Part shown: positions 37,228 through 47,696 of the stretch, one piece after another
How the letters are laid out: the number at the start of each line of letters is the position of its first letter
Position numbering within the stretch: the first letter of the stretch is position 1
Notes under the pieces: generated by a model
What the model was told of the DNA's origin: nothing
Database searches by the model: none
Seen by the model: only the letters and a program-made list of their open reading frames with translations
Program-made: the position numbers and the translations under genes
Source of the DNA: Sclerodactyla briareus
Lineage: Eukaryota; Echinodermata; Holothuroidea; Dendrochirotida; Sclerodactylidae
DNA: 64,000 nucleotides
Direction of reading: 5' to 3'
Assembly: GCA_026419785.1 (NCBI GenBank)
Contig: JAODTK010004477.1
Span: 620,001-684,000 of the forward strand

Positions 37228-37561
37228 GTAGGTTGAAGCATCTTATCCTTGTGCGTTTGTTCGCAGAAACCAGGAACCTATATGCAATCGATTGTCTGGT
37301 GCTCCAGTATAACCATGTAACCCAGAAAGCCATAATAGTTACTGAACGTTCCTTGGAACAGTCTTTGGAACACTTCCTGCAAAATGGTAAAGAGAAATAT
37401 TGCCAACAACAACAACCAAATTGTCCCTGTGCAATACTATATATATTACAGTATATGTATACATTTGAATATTATATAAATTTTAATAGCTGGTAGACAT
37501 GTTTTGTTTATGACTTATCATACAAATGACATTGTTTTGGTTTTTTTCTTTTTCGTCACAG

Positions 37562-37597
37562 TGGTGCCATGACTATAATGCCCCTCACTTTGACTTG
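37562..37597 (+). CDS. Possible 36-base microexon of paladin
   Basis: A candidate between TTTTTCGTCACAG and GTAAGATG. In one frame it gives IMPLTLTW, like the GPLTYRF segment before the domain-2 region. In that frame its last two bases would complete the first codon of the exon at 38528. However, the exon at 37174 ends in another phase, so an indel or a missing exon is required. It is too short to be sure. Confidence 0.3.
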
Positions 37598-38527
37598 GTA
37601 AGATGAAAAGAAGGTGTGTCATATTTCCCACCCCCCCTCAATGGAGTATCTGGGTATGGCTCAAAATACTCAATACTACTGGGTTCAGAGAAATTGGATG
37701 AATTCCTGCTCGAAGTTGTAGTTCTTACTGTTGCTTCAACTGGGTCCATATGCGTCATTCAACCAGTGATTCACGTTTCAACATTGGCCTCAGGATTCAA
37801 CTGCAAAATTGATTGGAAATACAGTTGAAAAGCCTTTGAAAAAGAAGGCACATATTTAGGTGTTAGACACTTCAGTTCAGGGAACGACTTTGTGATCCCT
37901 TTCTTTTTGCATGTGTGTGCGTTTGTCACACTTGCCTTCCAGAGGATTTGTGGCCATTTTTCAGTCATTAATGGTTTTGAGAGAGCTCATTAGAAAGTTA
38001 TGGACATTGCCGTAGGATGTGATTTGGCATATAGGAACAGAGCTACTATTAACTTATTAGGTTTTCAGGAACATATCTGAATAGAAATTTCTCCGATGCT
38101 AGTATATTCACTTTGAGATGTAATAAACAACTAGTGTAGTTTATTGAACACGTGCCGGACACAGAACCCCCCACCTATGCGAGGTCCGGCAAACCAAGTG
38201 TCAGCTGCAAAACCTTCGCCAGGTACACAAAACAGGGCAACATTTCTTTGCGGTACCCTTTTTTTTTGGCGGTGAAGGAGGGGCTATTGCACGTTGAAAA
38301 GCAACTTTTTTTGCAATTGGCCTACCCCACATTCTTCCCTGTTCGCTGTCTCTCATGCTTATCACCAAGCGAGAACATCAGTCCCAGTTTCAAACTCTTT
38401 GGTATGACACGACCGGGAAATGAACCAAACCATGCCTACCGGGTGGAGACTGGCCGCTCTGACGACGTCCGACCACCCAGTTGTATGTACATGTTCTGAA
38501 TGAACCTTCAATGTGCTGTTTCCGTAG

Positions 38528-38679
38528 GTTTCCAGATGTCACAGACCCCCGAGAGAGCAAGACCTTCACAGAGGGGAGGACCGTCCATGAAATCTACGAG
38601 AATCAGCAGAAGGATAAACGCCAAACTGTACTACTACCGATTCCCGAATAAGGTCACCCGAACCTATCTCAGTGAACAT
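38528..38679 (+). CDS. PALD1: Paladin-like exon: entry to phosphatase domain 2
   Basis: The acceptor is TTTCCGTAG and the donor GTAGGT. The 5' part in one frame reads TFTEGRTVHEIYENQQ, matching LTMQEVFSQHRR of vertebrate paladin. The 3' part in the next frame reads LYYYRFPNKV and ends LSEH, matching TYHRIPMPDF and the following segment. It joins in phase with DIDSII in the next exon. One extra base within AAGGATAAACG would explain the change of frame. A third frame (66 codons, starting ATG at 38500) is open by chance. Confidence 0.8.
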
Positions 38680-38867
38680 GTAGGTTTGTCTAATGCTTAA
38701 ATGGGGGACTCCTGTGAGCTTGTTGGCGGGTTTTTGACAAATCACATAATTATCATGTCATTTCATAATTCACAATGATCTTGCCTCAGGATAGGGGACC
38801 TGACTTGACTCGGCAGGTAAGTTGGTGTCCATCCTCAATTGAACACTTGCACTTTATTGTCATTAAC

Positions 38868-39240
38868 TTGATTCGATTCCTATGGGTTCCAGGAGCAATT
38901 AAGGCTCATCTAGGACCCTGGCCCTTATTATTGTGGATGACACTGTGATAACGTCGCTTCTCTTCTCGACTCTCGTGCTCAATTATAACGAGGCAGGGGG
39001 GTGTAACCAATCCGCACTGCTCCCGGGTCTGCCATTTTATGTCCCCATCTGAAAGCTCTCAGTGACTACAGGACCTGACCACTTCTTCGTAACCTGTAGG
39101 ACGGAGTTAAGTTCAACATGCTGCTCCCTCTGACGACTGACTCCGTGCAAATATCTCTAACGAACCCATAACCCCGAATCCCACTGCATTACAGCGGAAC
39201 CATGATTTAGACCAGGCCTCCTCCTTGCAAAACTGGGGAA
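38868..39240 (+). repeat. Dispersed repeat R1, second copy
   Basis: Runs through GATTCCTATGGGTTCCAGGA, CTAGGACCCTGGCC, GTGGATGACACTG, GATAACGTC, CTCAATTATAACGAGGCAGG, TGCTCCCGGG, CCACTTCTTCG, AACATGCTGCTCC, GCAAATATC and GCATTACAGC. It is collinear with the copy at 60264-60740 and lies in the paladin intron before the P-loop exon. Confidence 0.7.
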
Positions 39241-39548
39241 AAACGTTGGTGATTGCTGGATTTCGAACCCAAATTTTGCTTTGTAAAGTGTCCCTGATAC
39301 CACTCTACCATTCTTCTTGGACCAGTACATTGTAGGCTGTAAACAATAACTGAAGCTATGTTACATCCATTCAAGTTTTGCAGAGGACAAAACCCTGTTT
39401 CAGGTTCTGGAGTTAGTACCCATCTCTACTTACAGCATCTGTTATCCATGTTAATATGGGTAGGACAGACATGTGACTCTCTCCCATATACATCCATTCC
39501 TGGTCTCTCTCCCATCACATGGTTACAGTTTGGTACCACTCCTTGCAG

Positions 39549-40113
39549 GACATTAATAGCATTGTGGAGACAACAGTCTTGCCCCGCGGTAACACCACTC
39601 TTCCCCTCTTTCCTCCGACCCGCTCACCACACTACCTCTTCCCACCCCCCACCCACCCCCCACATGTCATCTTAACAGTGTTGTATCCTTGGTTCCACGT
39701 CATTTATAGAATCTTTGCAGGCTAGTTGATATCCACTCGGATGAAACCATCCTTCCCTGGCTCTGACAGCTTACCACACTCTGTCCCCTCATACTCACCC
39801 CGTCTTCTCATCTCCACCGCATCCATACTTTGTTATCTCAAATCAAATCAACCAGTTTGGTGCTCCCGTATTTATGACATTTATATCATCATTGGAGTTA
39901 TCACTGGAGCTAGATGACATCATCACAGACCTGCCCTGCTCTAACTTTCTGACCCACCACCCACGCCTTGTTCTCTCCTCCCTGCCCTGCCTAATTTCTT
40001 GTTCCTTCACATCATGTGGTAACCACGTCATATTTCTGGTTTAGGACATTCATATCATCATGGGAGTTATATTACTGGAGCTAGACGACTTCATCGTGGA
40101 CCTGTACTGCTCT
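39549..40113 (+). pseudogene. Tandem decayed copies of the paladin P-loop exon
   Basis: Four partial copies of the exon at 40714-40865, with part of its upstream intron, are arranged head to tail with a period of about 165-175 bases. They begin at 39549 (GACATTAATAGCATTGTGGA, after CCTTGCAG), near 39722 (TTGATATCCACTCGGATGAA), at 39876 (GACATTTATATCATCATTGG), and at 40045 (GACATTCATATCATCATGGG, after TGGTTTAG). Two keep CTGCCCTGCTCT or CTGTACTGCTCT, corresponding to the sequence before the P-loop Cys. All are interrupted and lack the P-loop itself. They are relics of tandem exon duplication, not alternative exons in any obvious usable form. Confidence 0.7.
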
Positions 40114-40114
40114 A

Positions 40115-40608
40115 AAGCCTAGCTCACACTCTGGGGAGTTCAAGGCCGCAATGCTTACAGTCACCGCTCGCGGTCACGTACGCGGAGTTTTTGGTCGCTT
40201 GAAAAAGCTTCGACGATGTGCCATCGACCGTAAGCTTTCACAAGCGGTGACCGTATTGTTTTGGGACACACACTGGAGAAACTCACAAGAGAACACACTA
40301 GGTAGAGTTTCATTTCGAAGGTATCGTGTGAATGCCTCCCAAGAACCACTGAAGAAAGTTGGTACATACTCAAAGCATGAACGGTACTACTTCCAGTCCC
40401 CGCCCAACTTTCAACCTAAAACTAAGTTGGTCTTGCAGAATCCCTAAAAATGTTGAACTCGTTCAAAACCATGCAGTCGAAGTTTGCAAGACTTCCGGCG
40501 GGTTGGCCGCCTTGCGGTCATCACCTTGCGGTCACACAGAGACTGTTGGCATGACTGTAAGCTGTCGCAACCCTTGCAAAAAATTCGGTACAGTGTGAGG
40601 CAGGCTTC
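40115..40608 (+). mobile_element. TIR element inserted among exon duplicates
   Basis: The ends are inverse complements: AAGCCTAGCTCACACT at the left and AGTGTGAGGCAGGCTT at the right. The element is about 495 bp with no long coding frame (frames of 98 and 79 codons inside it have no domain). The flanking sequences CTCTAA and CTTGCCACCC rejoin to match the continuous duplicate at 39940-39965. The insertion therefore happened after the exon duplication. The superfamily is unknown because no clear target duplication was read. Confidence 0.65.
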
Positions 40609-40713
40609 ACTTGCCACCCTACTACCATTTCCTGTTATAATCTCCCTACTCCTCTGTGCTCCCTGTTTTCTTCACATTATGCATTGGTAACTGTCTTTTA
40701 TTCTTGTTTCTAG

Positions 40714-40865
40714 GACATCGATAGCATCATCAGAGTTATAACTGGTTTAGATGACATCTACACTGATGAAGATGGCCCTGCCCTGCTCTTCAACTGCCCG
40801 ACGGGAAAGAGTGTATCCACTGTTGCCATGGCAATAGCCGGTCTCATCATCTGGCATAAGAAAGG
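40714..40865 (+). CDS. PALD1: Paladin-like exon: P-loop of phosphatase domain 2
   Basis: The acceptor is TTCTTGTTTCTAG and the donor GTAGTG. It starts in phase 0 and ends after two bases of a codon. The frame is fully open: DIDSIIRVITGLDDIYTDED, then GPALLFNCPTGKSVSTVAMA, then IAGLIIWHKK. It aligns without gaps to vertebrate paladin DFDQLLEAL..GTGFVFSCLSGQGRTTTAMVVAVLAFWHIQ. The P-loop Cys is present, but the CX5R arginine is Val (C-P-T-G-K-S-V), and the GQGR core is GKSV. On family knowledge this should abolish Cys-dependent phosphatase chemistry in this domain, so it is probably a pseudophosphatase fold. Decayed tandem duplicates lie just upstream. Confidence 0.92.
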
Positions 40866-42879
40866 GTAGTGTTCATGATTTCTATGTCATCTACCAGACC
40901 TCAGCTAATTTGCAACACCATCCCTAAGGAGAATTCATTTCACCAGAATAGTCCCTCATAGTAAGAAGCTGCGTGGTTATTTCACTCAAAGTGAAGCATC
41001 CATCTTCAATCACATTCATGCATGGCAGAGATTATGACGTGGATTATGTGCCTTTCTTCAAATATATAATTTCTTAGTATGATCACAATCAGGGCTCCTG
41101 CAGTCATGGTAAACCTGGAAAAGTCATGGAATTATATGAAAACAATCTCAGCCTGGGAAAGTTTTAGAATTAGAAGAAAAAAAAAAGTCATGGAAGAGTC
41201 ATGGAAATTTCCCCAAATTGGCATTGGTCTGTTGCTTTGGCTATGGTGTTTACAGCTGTTGTTGCCACTTGGCCTTCCTATGCTGTTATAATTGAATCAT
41301 GGAAGAGGTATGGAAATCGATTCCCCAGAAATTGCAGGAACCCTGCACAATTATTATCCATCCCTCGTAAGTTTATTGATAACCTCATCCCAAGTCATTA
41401 TAGGTCTCCCACTGCCTCTGAAACCAGCAAATACCAAGTAGGGCCAGTTCCCTCTCTCCATCCCCGCCCTTCCCAGGATTATAGGGAGGATTCGAGTCAC
41501 ATAGAACTGAACATACAGAATACAATCACAATACCCACATACGTTGGTGTGTCTTTCTCCCATTCCGTCCTCCTAGAGTCCCCTCTTAAATAAACTCTTA
41601 TCACGCTGCATCTCAGCTAATTTAAATTTGAATCCTGTCATTGATATTTGTGTTGCAAATTTACTGCATCATATGCATATCATTCCTCTGTACTTGAATG
41701 ACAATCCTCACCCATCAGCCTTGACTGCTGAGTTTTCACATCCATACAAAAGGGTAATACTAAAAGTGGTATAAAAATGTAGCACATCACCCTCCCCAAT
41801 TTATGTATATATTGTCTATTTTTATCTGTCTATTTTGGGGGATTTGTTAAAATAATCTATCAATTCCTTCTCTAAAAACTCCTGACTCTAGATGAATAAG
41901 TCTCAGCTGCATTATTGCTATAAGTCTCATGCACTACCTTCTGATGGAGAGATTCCATCACGTGGCATAGCCTCAGGGACATTCCCTCTAAATATGAACT
42001 AATTTTGTTGGAGTGAAGATGACTTAACAAAATTGAAACCTCAGACCATAAGTTCATATGATTCCGTGTGTATATGAGGCACTATCTGCTATTGCAAATA
42101 CCTCTCGTTATAGGGTCGGGGGGGGGGGGGGACCACAGCAACCTCTCTTATACAAAACATGAACTTTTGAGAACCCTGTTACAAGTGAACTGTCTTGATA
42201 TGAGATAATTTCACTACATCACTTCATGTCTTTCCACTGTCAAATTGCAAAATAGTCACTGTCTATTTTACATATTACTATTTTACCCATATTGAACCTG
42301 CCCCCCTCCCATAACGCTATCGAATACCTGGCAGTAACAAATTCAGAGTCTAGAAATTGAGTACATTTGGGTGAGAAACTGTTGCACTTGGTGATTCTGA
42401 AGGATTATTTTCCTTGCTGTCTGCTTCATGTTGCATAAGTGTGTGCATCCTTAGGCCTTCATATACCTCTGCACTCAGCCTTTGCCTACCATTGACTTGA
42501 TAAGGGCCTACAAGAATCTTGGACAAACTTCGTCCATACTAAAGCAATGTATAAACCCCGCTCACCCACACAATGTTGAATATGAGACCGCAACACTGTT
42601 GTTCCAACATTGTATGGGGGGGGTGGAAATGTAGTAGATGAATTTACCCACACACGAAATCGCTATTCTAGTGCCATGAGTCGTATGTAGCAGTAGGTGA
42701 TGATCCAACAATTTTGTCCAAGATTGTAGTCTCTGATGTTGCATGTTAGGCTCATGCACCAAGTTTCATCTTGTGATTAGTTTTCGGGTTCCTCCCTCAG
42801 CTTCCATCCTTCTCTTCTCTCCCCTTTCTTGGGTTATTAATTTCTTGAACAATTCCTTCAGAGGATCTCATGCAGTCAT
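40866..42879. other. Paladin intron, no other gene recognised
   Basis: A 130-codon frame at 41201-41593 has no domain or exon pattern. There is a G run at 42118-42132 and a short G run near 42617. Phrases such as AGTCATGGAA and GGAAATTTCC near 41100-41330 recur locally as a weak repeat. Confidence 0.4.
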
Positions 42880-43540
42880 GTCATATTTATGTGTATGTGC
42901 CCTGACTTTGTAAAAAACATGATCTGAACCCACCTGGGTCAAGCTCATATTCGGACGTGTGTGTACCCCATAATGAGTACTTACCCCTTTTGTTTTTGGG
43001 TCAAGTCAGAGGTCACCAGAGTCCAGGATGCTTTGTGTGATTAGCTTAAATTTGGGGTGTAGCTTTCTTATGAGAGTACAAGAACCCTGTTGTTTTGTTG
43101 TAGACGTGGCTATTTTCATTGAAAAATAGAAATTTAGTGCAAAATCCATATTGGCGACTAACACTAACTCAACCTCACCTGAATCGATGAAGTTCATACT
43201 TGGTATATGGTTTCCCATGATGAGTTAATGAACCTTTTTTTGGAATCAGGTCAAGGTCACATGAGGTCCAAAGTTGGAATTGTTATAAACGAAGTCCACA
43301 ATACTTGGTCAGATGGAACCGAAATTGCTGCGTAGTTTCGCTCATATGAGTACAAAGACCTATCGTTTTGTGGTGGATAGGGGTCATTTTTGATCGGTGG
43401 AGTAATAAAGTTTTTGCCAAATCCATAATGAAAATCCAGAATGCTTGGTTGATCAGCTGGAATTTGGTGTGTGACCTTGGCATGGAGAGTAGAGAGTACA
43501 GGAAACCACATTGTTTGTGGTGTTCAGTAGATCAATCATT
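42880..43540 (+). repeat. Degenerate array with AGGTCA clusters
   Basis: Two to three diverged units, each with CATAATGAGTA or CATGATGAGTTA, a run before GGTCAAG, TCACxxGAGTCCA or CACATGAGGTCCA, and TATGAGAGTACAAGAACC or a similar phrase. At 43248 the motif AGGTCAAGGTCA gives two abutting half-sites. Same family as 12310-12760. Confidence 0.5.
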
Positions 43541-43559
43541 CTTTCTTCCTAAAAAAAAT

Positions 43560-43757
43560 TGAATTTTTGCAATTGATATTGTTGTCACTGGAATGCTCTA
43601 CACTTTCCATCAAGGGGTGCGACGTCTGTGGCAAGTTTCAAATCACAGCTGGAAACATATCATTTCTACCAGGCTTTTCTGATTTGTGGGGCGCTTTAGA
43701 CTGTTGCTCCTTTGTGTGTGGTATTAGCACTTAGATAAATGCATTATTATTATTATT
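43560..43757 (+). mobile_element. LINE 3' end (CR1/L2-like)
   Basis: A frame reads GATSVASFKSQLETYHFYQA, the usual end of CR1/L2/Jockey-type ORF2 (ATS-x-x-SFKS-x-L-x-T). Upstream is a WNAL-like phrase in a different frame. It is followed by GGGGCGCTTTAGACTGTTG, TAGATAAATGC and an (ATT)n tail at 43742-43757, as seen in many invertebrate CR1/L2 3' ends. Only the last about 200 bp is present. The HINE-like element begins immediately after the tail. Confidence 0.65.
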
Positions 43758-45461
43758 AGCTCACCCTAGCATGTGCTGGGTGAGCAATTGTGATCCTGCA
43801 TGTCTATCTGTCTATCTATATCTATCTGTCACAATTGATTCTAATTGCTACTCCTCCTACAGTGTTTGACGGATCATGGTGAAACCTGGTCCACAATGAT
43901 GGTCAAGTGAAGGGGCATCTGGGGTGTTCAGTGCATTTGGCCCAAGGCCTCATTGTGGACCCTAGGGCCCATCAAGCTAAATCACGCAAAATGCTTCTTC
44001 TCCTACAAATTTTGATGCACAGTGCTGATGTTCGGTCATAATGATGGTATAATAGCCGTACCTTCAGGGTGTTCAGGAAATTTTGGTCCAAGGTCCCACT
44101 TGGGCCCTAGGGCCCATCATGTGAGATCACGCAAAATGCTTCTTCTCCTACAAATTTTGATGCACAGTGCTGATGTTCGGTCATAATGATGGTATAATAG
44201 CCGTACCTTCAGGGTGTTCAGGAAATTTTGGTCCAAGGTCCCACTTGGGCCCTGTGGCCAGAATGTAAATCACGCAAAATGCTTCTCCTCCTACAAATTT
44301 TGATGCACAGTGCTGATGTTCCGCATCTTAATGGTCTAATAGCTGTACCTTCAGGGTGTTCAGGAAATTTTGGTCCAAGGTCCCACTTGGGCCCTAGGGC
44401 CCATCATGTGAGATCACGCAAAATGCTTCTCCTCCTACAAATTTTGATGCACAGTGCTGATGTTCCGCATCTTAATGGTCTAATAGCTGTACCTTCAGGG
44501 TGTTCAGGAAATTTTGGTCCAAGATCCCACTTGAGCCCTAGGGCCCATTTCATGAAATTTCCCCCAATGGTACTTGAAATGGATCTCATCTTACAAGCTT
44601 CAATTTTGATGCACAGTGCTGATGTTCGGTCATAATGATGGCCTAATAACCTTCAGGGTGTTCAGGAAATTTTGGTCCAAGGTCCCACTTGGGCCCTAGG
44701 GCCCATCATGTGAGATCACGCAAAATGCTTCTCCTCCTACAAATTTTGGTGCACGGTACCTTCGGGGTGTTCAGGAAATTTTGGTCCAAGGTCCCACTTG
44801 GGCCCTAGGGCCCATTTATGAAATTACACACAATGGTACTTGAAATGGATCTCCTCTTACAAGCTTCAATTTTGATGCACAGTGCTTCTGGGCTGGTCTA
44901 TGATGGCCCTAAAACCTAGGGTGTTCAGGAAATTTTGGTCCAAGGTCCCACTTGGGCCCTAGGACCCATCATGTGAAATTACCCGCAAGTGCGTCTCCAA
45001 AACATTTTGGTGCACGGTACCTTCGGGGTGTTCAGGAATTTTGGTCCAAGGTGGCCATTTGGGCCCTAGAGCCCATTTATGAAATTACACACAATGGTGC
45101 TTGAAAGGCATCTCCTCTTACAAGCTTCAGTTGATTTTCTTTCACCTTGGGCGCAGTGGTCCTTGTGTAATAATGGGCTATGTGGGGTAGTTTTCGAATT
45201 TTTTGGCCGTGTGGACCACCGGGTACCAGTAATGAATCATGCAAAAAAATGTTCTTTCTCTGCAGGTGTTGTTGATAGGGTCGTGATAGTGGGTTCAGAA
45301 TACTACCTGGATAGTCACTATTGGAACTAGCCCACTACATCCTCTTGCTCATTTGTTATAACATGTACATGTATCATCTGCACATTTTTAATCATTCATC
45401 ACATTTATTCATGATAGAAAAATGCCAGTAGGCCTACTAATATACAAAGTACAGGTGAACT
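43757..45461 (+). mobile_element. HINE/pearl-like element with internal array, long copy
   Basis: The head is TTAGCTCACCCTAGCATGTG, then CTGGGTGAGC, a perfect GCTCACCC/GGGTGAGC hairpin. It is followed by GATCCTGCATGTC and a (TCTA)n-type tract. The core has about nine units starting GGGTGTTCAGGAAATTTTGG at roughly 43920, 44068, 44212, 44354, 44498, 44656, 44764, 44918 and 45026, so spacing varies between about 107 and 158. The tail at 45250-45461 carries CTGGATAGTCACTATTGGAA and CTAGCCCACTAC, as in the copy at 28307, and ends CAGGTGAACTAC, inverse to the head. The unit sequences are much more alike here than in the short copy. The 135-codon frame at 44228-44635 is array sequence. Confidence 0.75.
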
Positions 45462-45609
45462 ACTGTCCTTGGCCTCTTGTTCTTTATTATGTTATTGTTG
45501 TTGTTGTAGTTGTTGTTATCACAAAAAAAATATATTTATATTAGTACATGTTAATTGTATTTACCAGTATAACATTGCTGTCCATTTTGAACCTAATCCC
45601 CCCTGGCAG

Positions 45610-45691
45610 GGTTTTCCCGTATGGCACTAAACTGGGTGAACAAGAGCGGATCAGTGTGCCCCAGGCAGAGTATACCAAAGGAGAATTCTCA
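45610..45691 (+). CDS. PALD1: Paladin-like exon: domain 2 after P-loop
   Basis: The acceptor is CCCCCTGGCAG and the donor GTGAGTAG. Its first base completes the Gly codon of the previous exon. The frame reads VFPYGTKLGEQERISVPQAE then YTKGEFS, aligning with GFPEVGEEELVSVPDAKFTKGEF in vertebrate paladin. It is fully open, ends in phase 0 and needs no correction. It links the domain-2 P-loop helix to the exon at 47094. Confidence 0.92.
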
Positions 45692-46544
45692 GTGAGTAGT
45701 AACCCTGTACTTTGTTCCTACAATTATTAGTAATAACACATGGTTTTGAAGTCCAATTGTTTAAGGGCAAATTCAGGATCAATTATTAGGAGGCTGATAT
45801 AATAGCTACTGAAATACTAAATGTGACAGTTTAGAGAGGGTCATGGATGAATATGTTAAGTGAAGCAAATACCGATAAATTTAACTAGTTGACCCCTGTA
45901 AGCCAGAGTCCACAGGTCATATAGGTGATCACACTAGCCAACCCACTGAAATGGTATATATACTTGAATACCACAAAGGTTTTGATTTCACTGCGGCGGG
46001 GGGTCGATACGAACGTTAAAAATATGCCCAGCGAACAGTTCTTCTTTTCTGGAATTAAGGCTAATCCTCAGCCTACAGAAAATGATTTTACTGATATGTT
46101 TTAAAGCTAATAAGTGAACTTCCAGCCAAATATTAGCTGAATTGGAATAAATTCTTTTGTACCTTTGTCAATTTTAGGCCTCCGATTTTCCGAACGTGAA
46201 TGTGGTGCTGATGTTACTCAAGCCTGTCGCTGCGCTGTTGATTCTATGCAATTTAGCTCACCATTCTCGAGGAATCCAACCTTTAGGTATTTTATCAAGT
46301 TGTAAAGTGCCTTGAAGATTCTATAAACTATATTAGAGAAGTTTCAGGATCTTTTCCCAAAATTATCAGATCGATCATCAAAATAATCCAGTAATTCAGG
46401 ACCATGTTGAAATATCTTTTATTTATTAACAGGACCAATTCGGAATCTTGCAACCAAATACATTGAAAGGAGTCATTGAGTTCCAATCGATTGGAACCAG
46501 TAGATCCAAGCTACCTGCTGACAAAATTAGTTATCATTAGAAAT

Positions 46545-46975
46545 CAGTTATATGGACCAGCCAAAAGCTGGTGAACTTGGTCGACACTCCAGTGGGGAGT
46601 AAACGACCGGATGAGTTGGCCAGCCAAACGGAAAAGAAATGTTATTGAACCAGCTTCATTGTAGTAAGGTTGCCTGGTAAAAGCAGCCATAAAATTCTTG
46701 ATTCCCGGAATCGATGCGATACCATGTGGTGAGGCATTCCAATCACGGATAGTCCTTGGGACAAAGAGAACCTATAACAATCCTTATTTGCTGCAAAAAG
46801 GGAATATGCTCCGCAGGTGGTGCCGATTGACGCTGACAGGCTGAAGAGCGTTCCCAATTGGTAATTATAGGTGGCCAGAAATAGACTGTTTGAAAACAGT
46901 AAGACGCTGTATTTTTTCTCCTGTCAGCGAGCAGAGCAAGATTCACAGTGGCTGATTGGGTTTGAGATGACAAAG
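46545..46975 (-). mobile_element. LINE 3' end on the minus strand
   Basis: On the minus strand a frame reads VLFVPRTIRDWNASPHGIAS followed by IPGIKNFMAAF. It matches the FFPRTIRDWNxLP..xAPS signature near the end of Jockey/CR1-type reverse transcriptase ORFs. Just before it, a neighbouring frame carries SACQRQSAPPAEHIPFLQQ, the usual variable segment. A frame change separates the two. After the stop comes CCAGCTTTTGGCTGGTCCAT, a small hairpin like that of some 3' UTRs of this class. It lies in a paladin intron. Confidence 0.6.
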
Positions 46976-47093
46976 AAATGGTTCGTTTTTATCCCAGGAT
47001 TTATGATGCAACGTCATATGTGACTTTACAGGAAATTTACAAAATCAGAACTACTTATTTCCTCCTAACCTATCATCATTATCCTCTTCTCAG

Positions 47094-47233
47094 GGGAGTG
47101 ATGCTGCTGGTCCGGAGGCTACCGAAGGGGTCACAGGTCAAGCGAGAGGTTGACCTCATGCTGGACAAAGCTCAGAGACCATGACCCCCATGCACTACCA
47201 TCTGAGGAGATAATCTTCTCAACATACAACAAG
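47094..47233 (+). CDS. PALD1: Paladin-like exon: domain 2, C-terminal part
   Basis: The acceptor is TATCCTCTTCTCAG and the donor GTAACC. The 5' part reads GVMLLVRRLPKGSQVKREVD and then LMLDKA, matching VVMKVVQLLPDGHRVKKEVDAALD. The 3' part in a shifted frame reads ETMTPMHYHLRE, identical to the vertebrate protein over these residues, then IIFSTYNK. Three one-base differences are needed: an extra G in GGGG at the 5' edge, a missing base before TCAGAGACC, and a missing G in AGGAG after HL. All are in or next to short runs. Conservation at the residue level is otherwise excellent. Confidence 0.92.
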
Positions 47234-47532
47234 GTAACCTATTCATAGACCGTTTGCAAATAGCAGGCTGCGGTGCACTGTGGGCTAGTTTTGGTGCATG
47301 CTAGGATACTTCAGGGGGCAGTTTTGTGTTAGCATGTATTGCACTTACTGCCGTTGTTGTATGCATGATGGGTAACAGGGTGGGGGGGGGGGGGGAATCA
47401 ACCAGTACCTCACCGCTGAGATATCTGAGACCCACCTCCCTGGAGTTGAGACATTCGGAGAAGAATTAATCAATTTCCAGTTCTTGTTATGGATTTGATC
47501 AGGGTAAAACATTACACAATCTTCATTTTCAG

Positions 47533-47696
47533 ATCAAGTCGGCAAAAAACACAAAAACTGAAGAGGAGAGGGCTGTACTCCGGTTCCAGAGTCTGAGCTA
47601 CTTGGAGAGATACATTTACCTGATCCTGACAACTCCTACTTGCACATGGAGAGAGCCACCTCTTGGAAGAAGCCATTCTCTCAGTGGATGAAAGAG
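47533..47696 (+). CDS. PALD1: Paladin-like exon: helical signature after domain 2
   Basis: The acceptor is CTTCATTTTCAG and the donor GTTAGT. It reads IKSAKNTKTEEERAVLRFQS then LSYLERYIYLIL, the YLERYxYLILF signature of paladin. After a change of frame it gives YLHMERATSWKKPFSQWMKE, matching YLHLEKADSWQRPFSTWMQE. A single missing base in CTGACAACTCC restores agreement, and the total length is then 165. The last about 30 bases, together with the donor and intron start, are repeated many times downstream (47660-48800). Confidence 0.92.

Noticed and set aside
40151-40598. Overlapping 98- and 79-codon frames
   Set aside because: They lie inside the TIR element at 40115-40608 and have no transposase motif.
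41201-41593. 130-codon open frame on +, in paladin intron
   Set aside because: Does not match paladin or any family. Overlaps a minus-strand frame of similar length.
44228-44635. 135-codon open frame on +
   Set aside because: It is the internal tandem array of the HINE-like element read through, and its protein repeats follow the DNA repeat.
43742-45460. Regularly spaced repeats considered as CRISPR array
   Set aside because: Units are directly adjacent without unique spacers, the setting is eukaryotic, and the head/tail structure is that of a mobile element.
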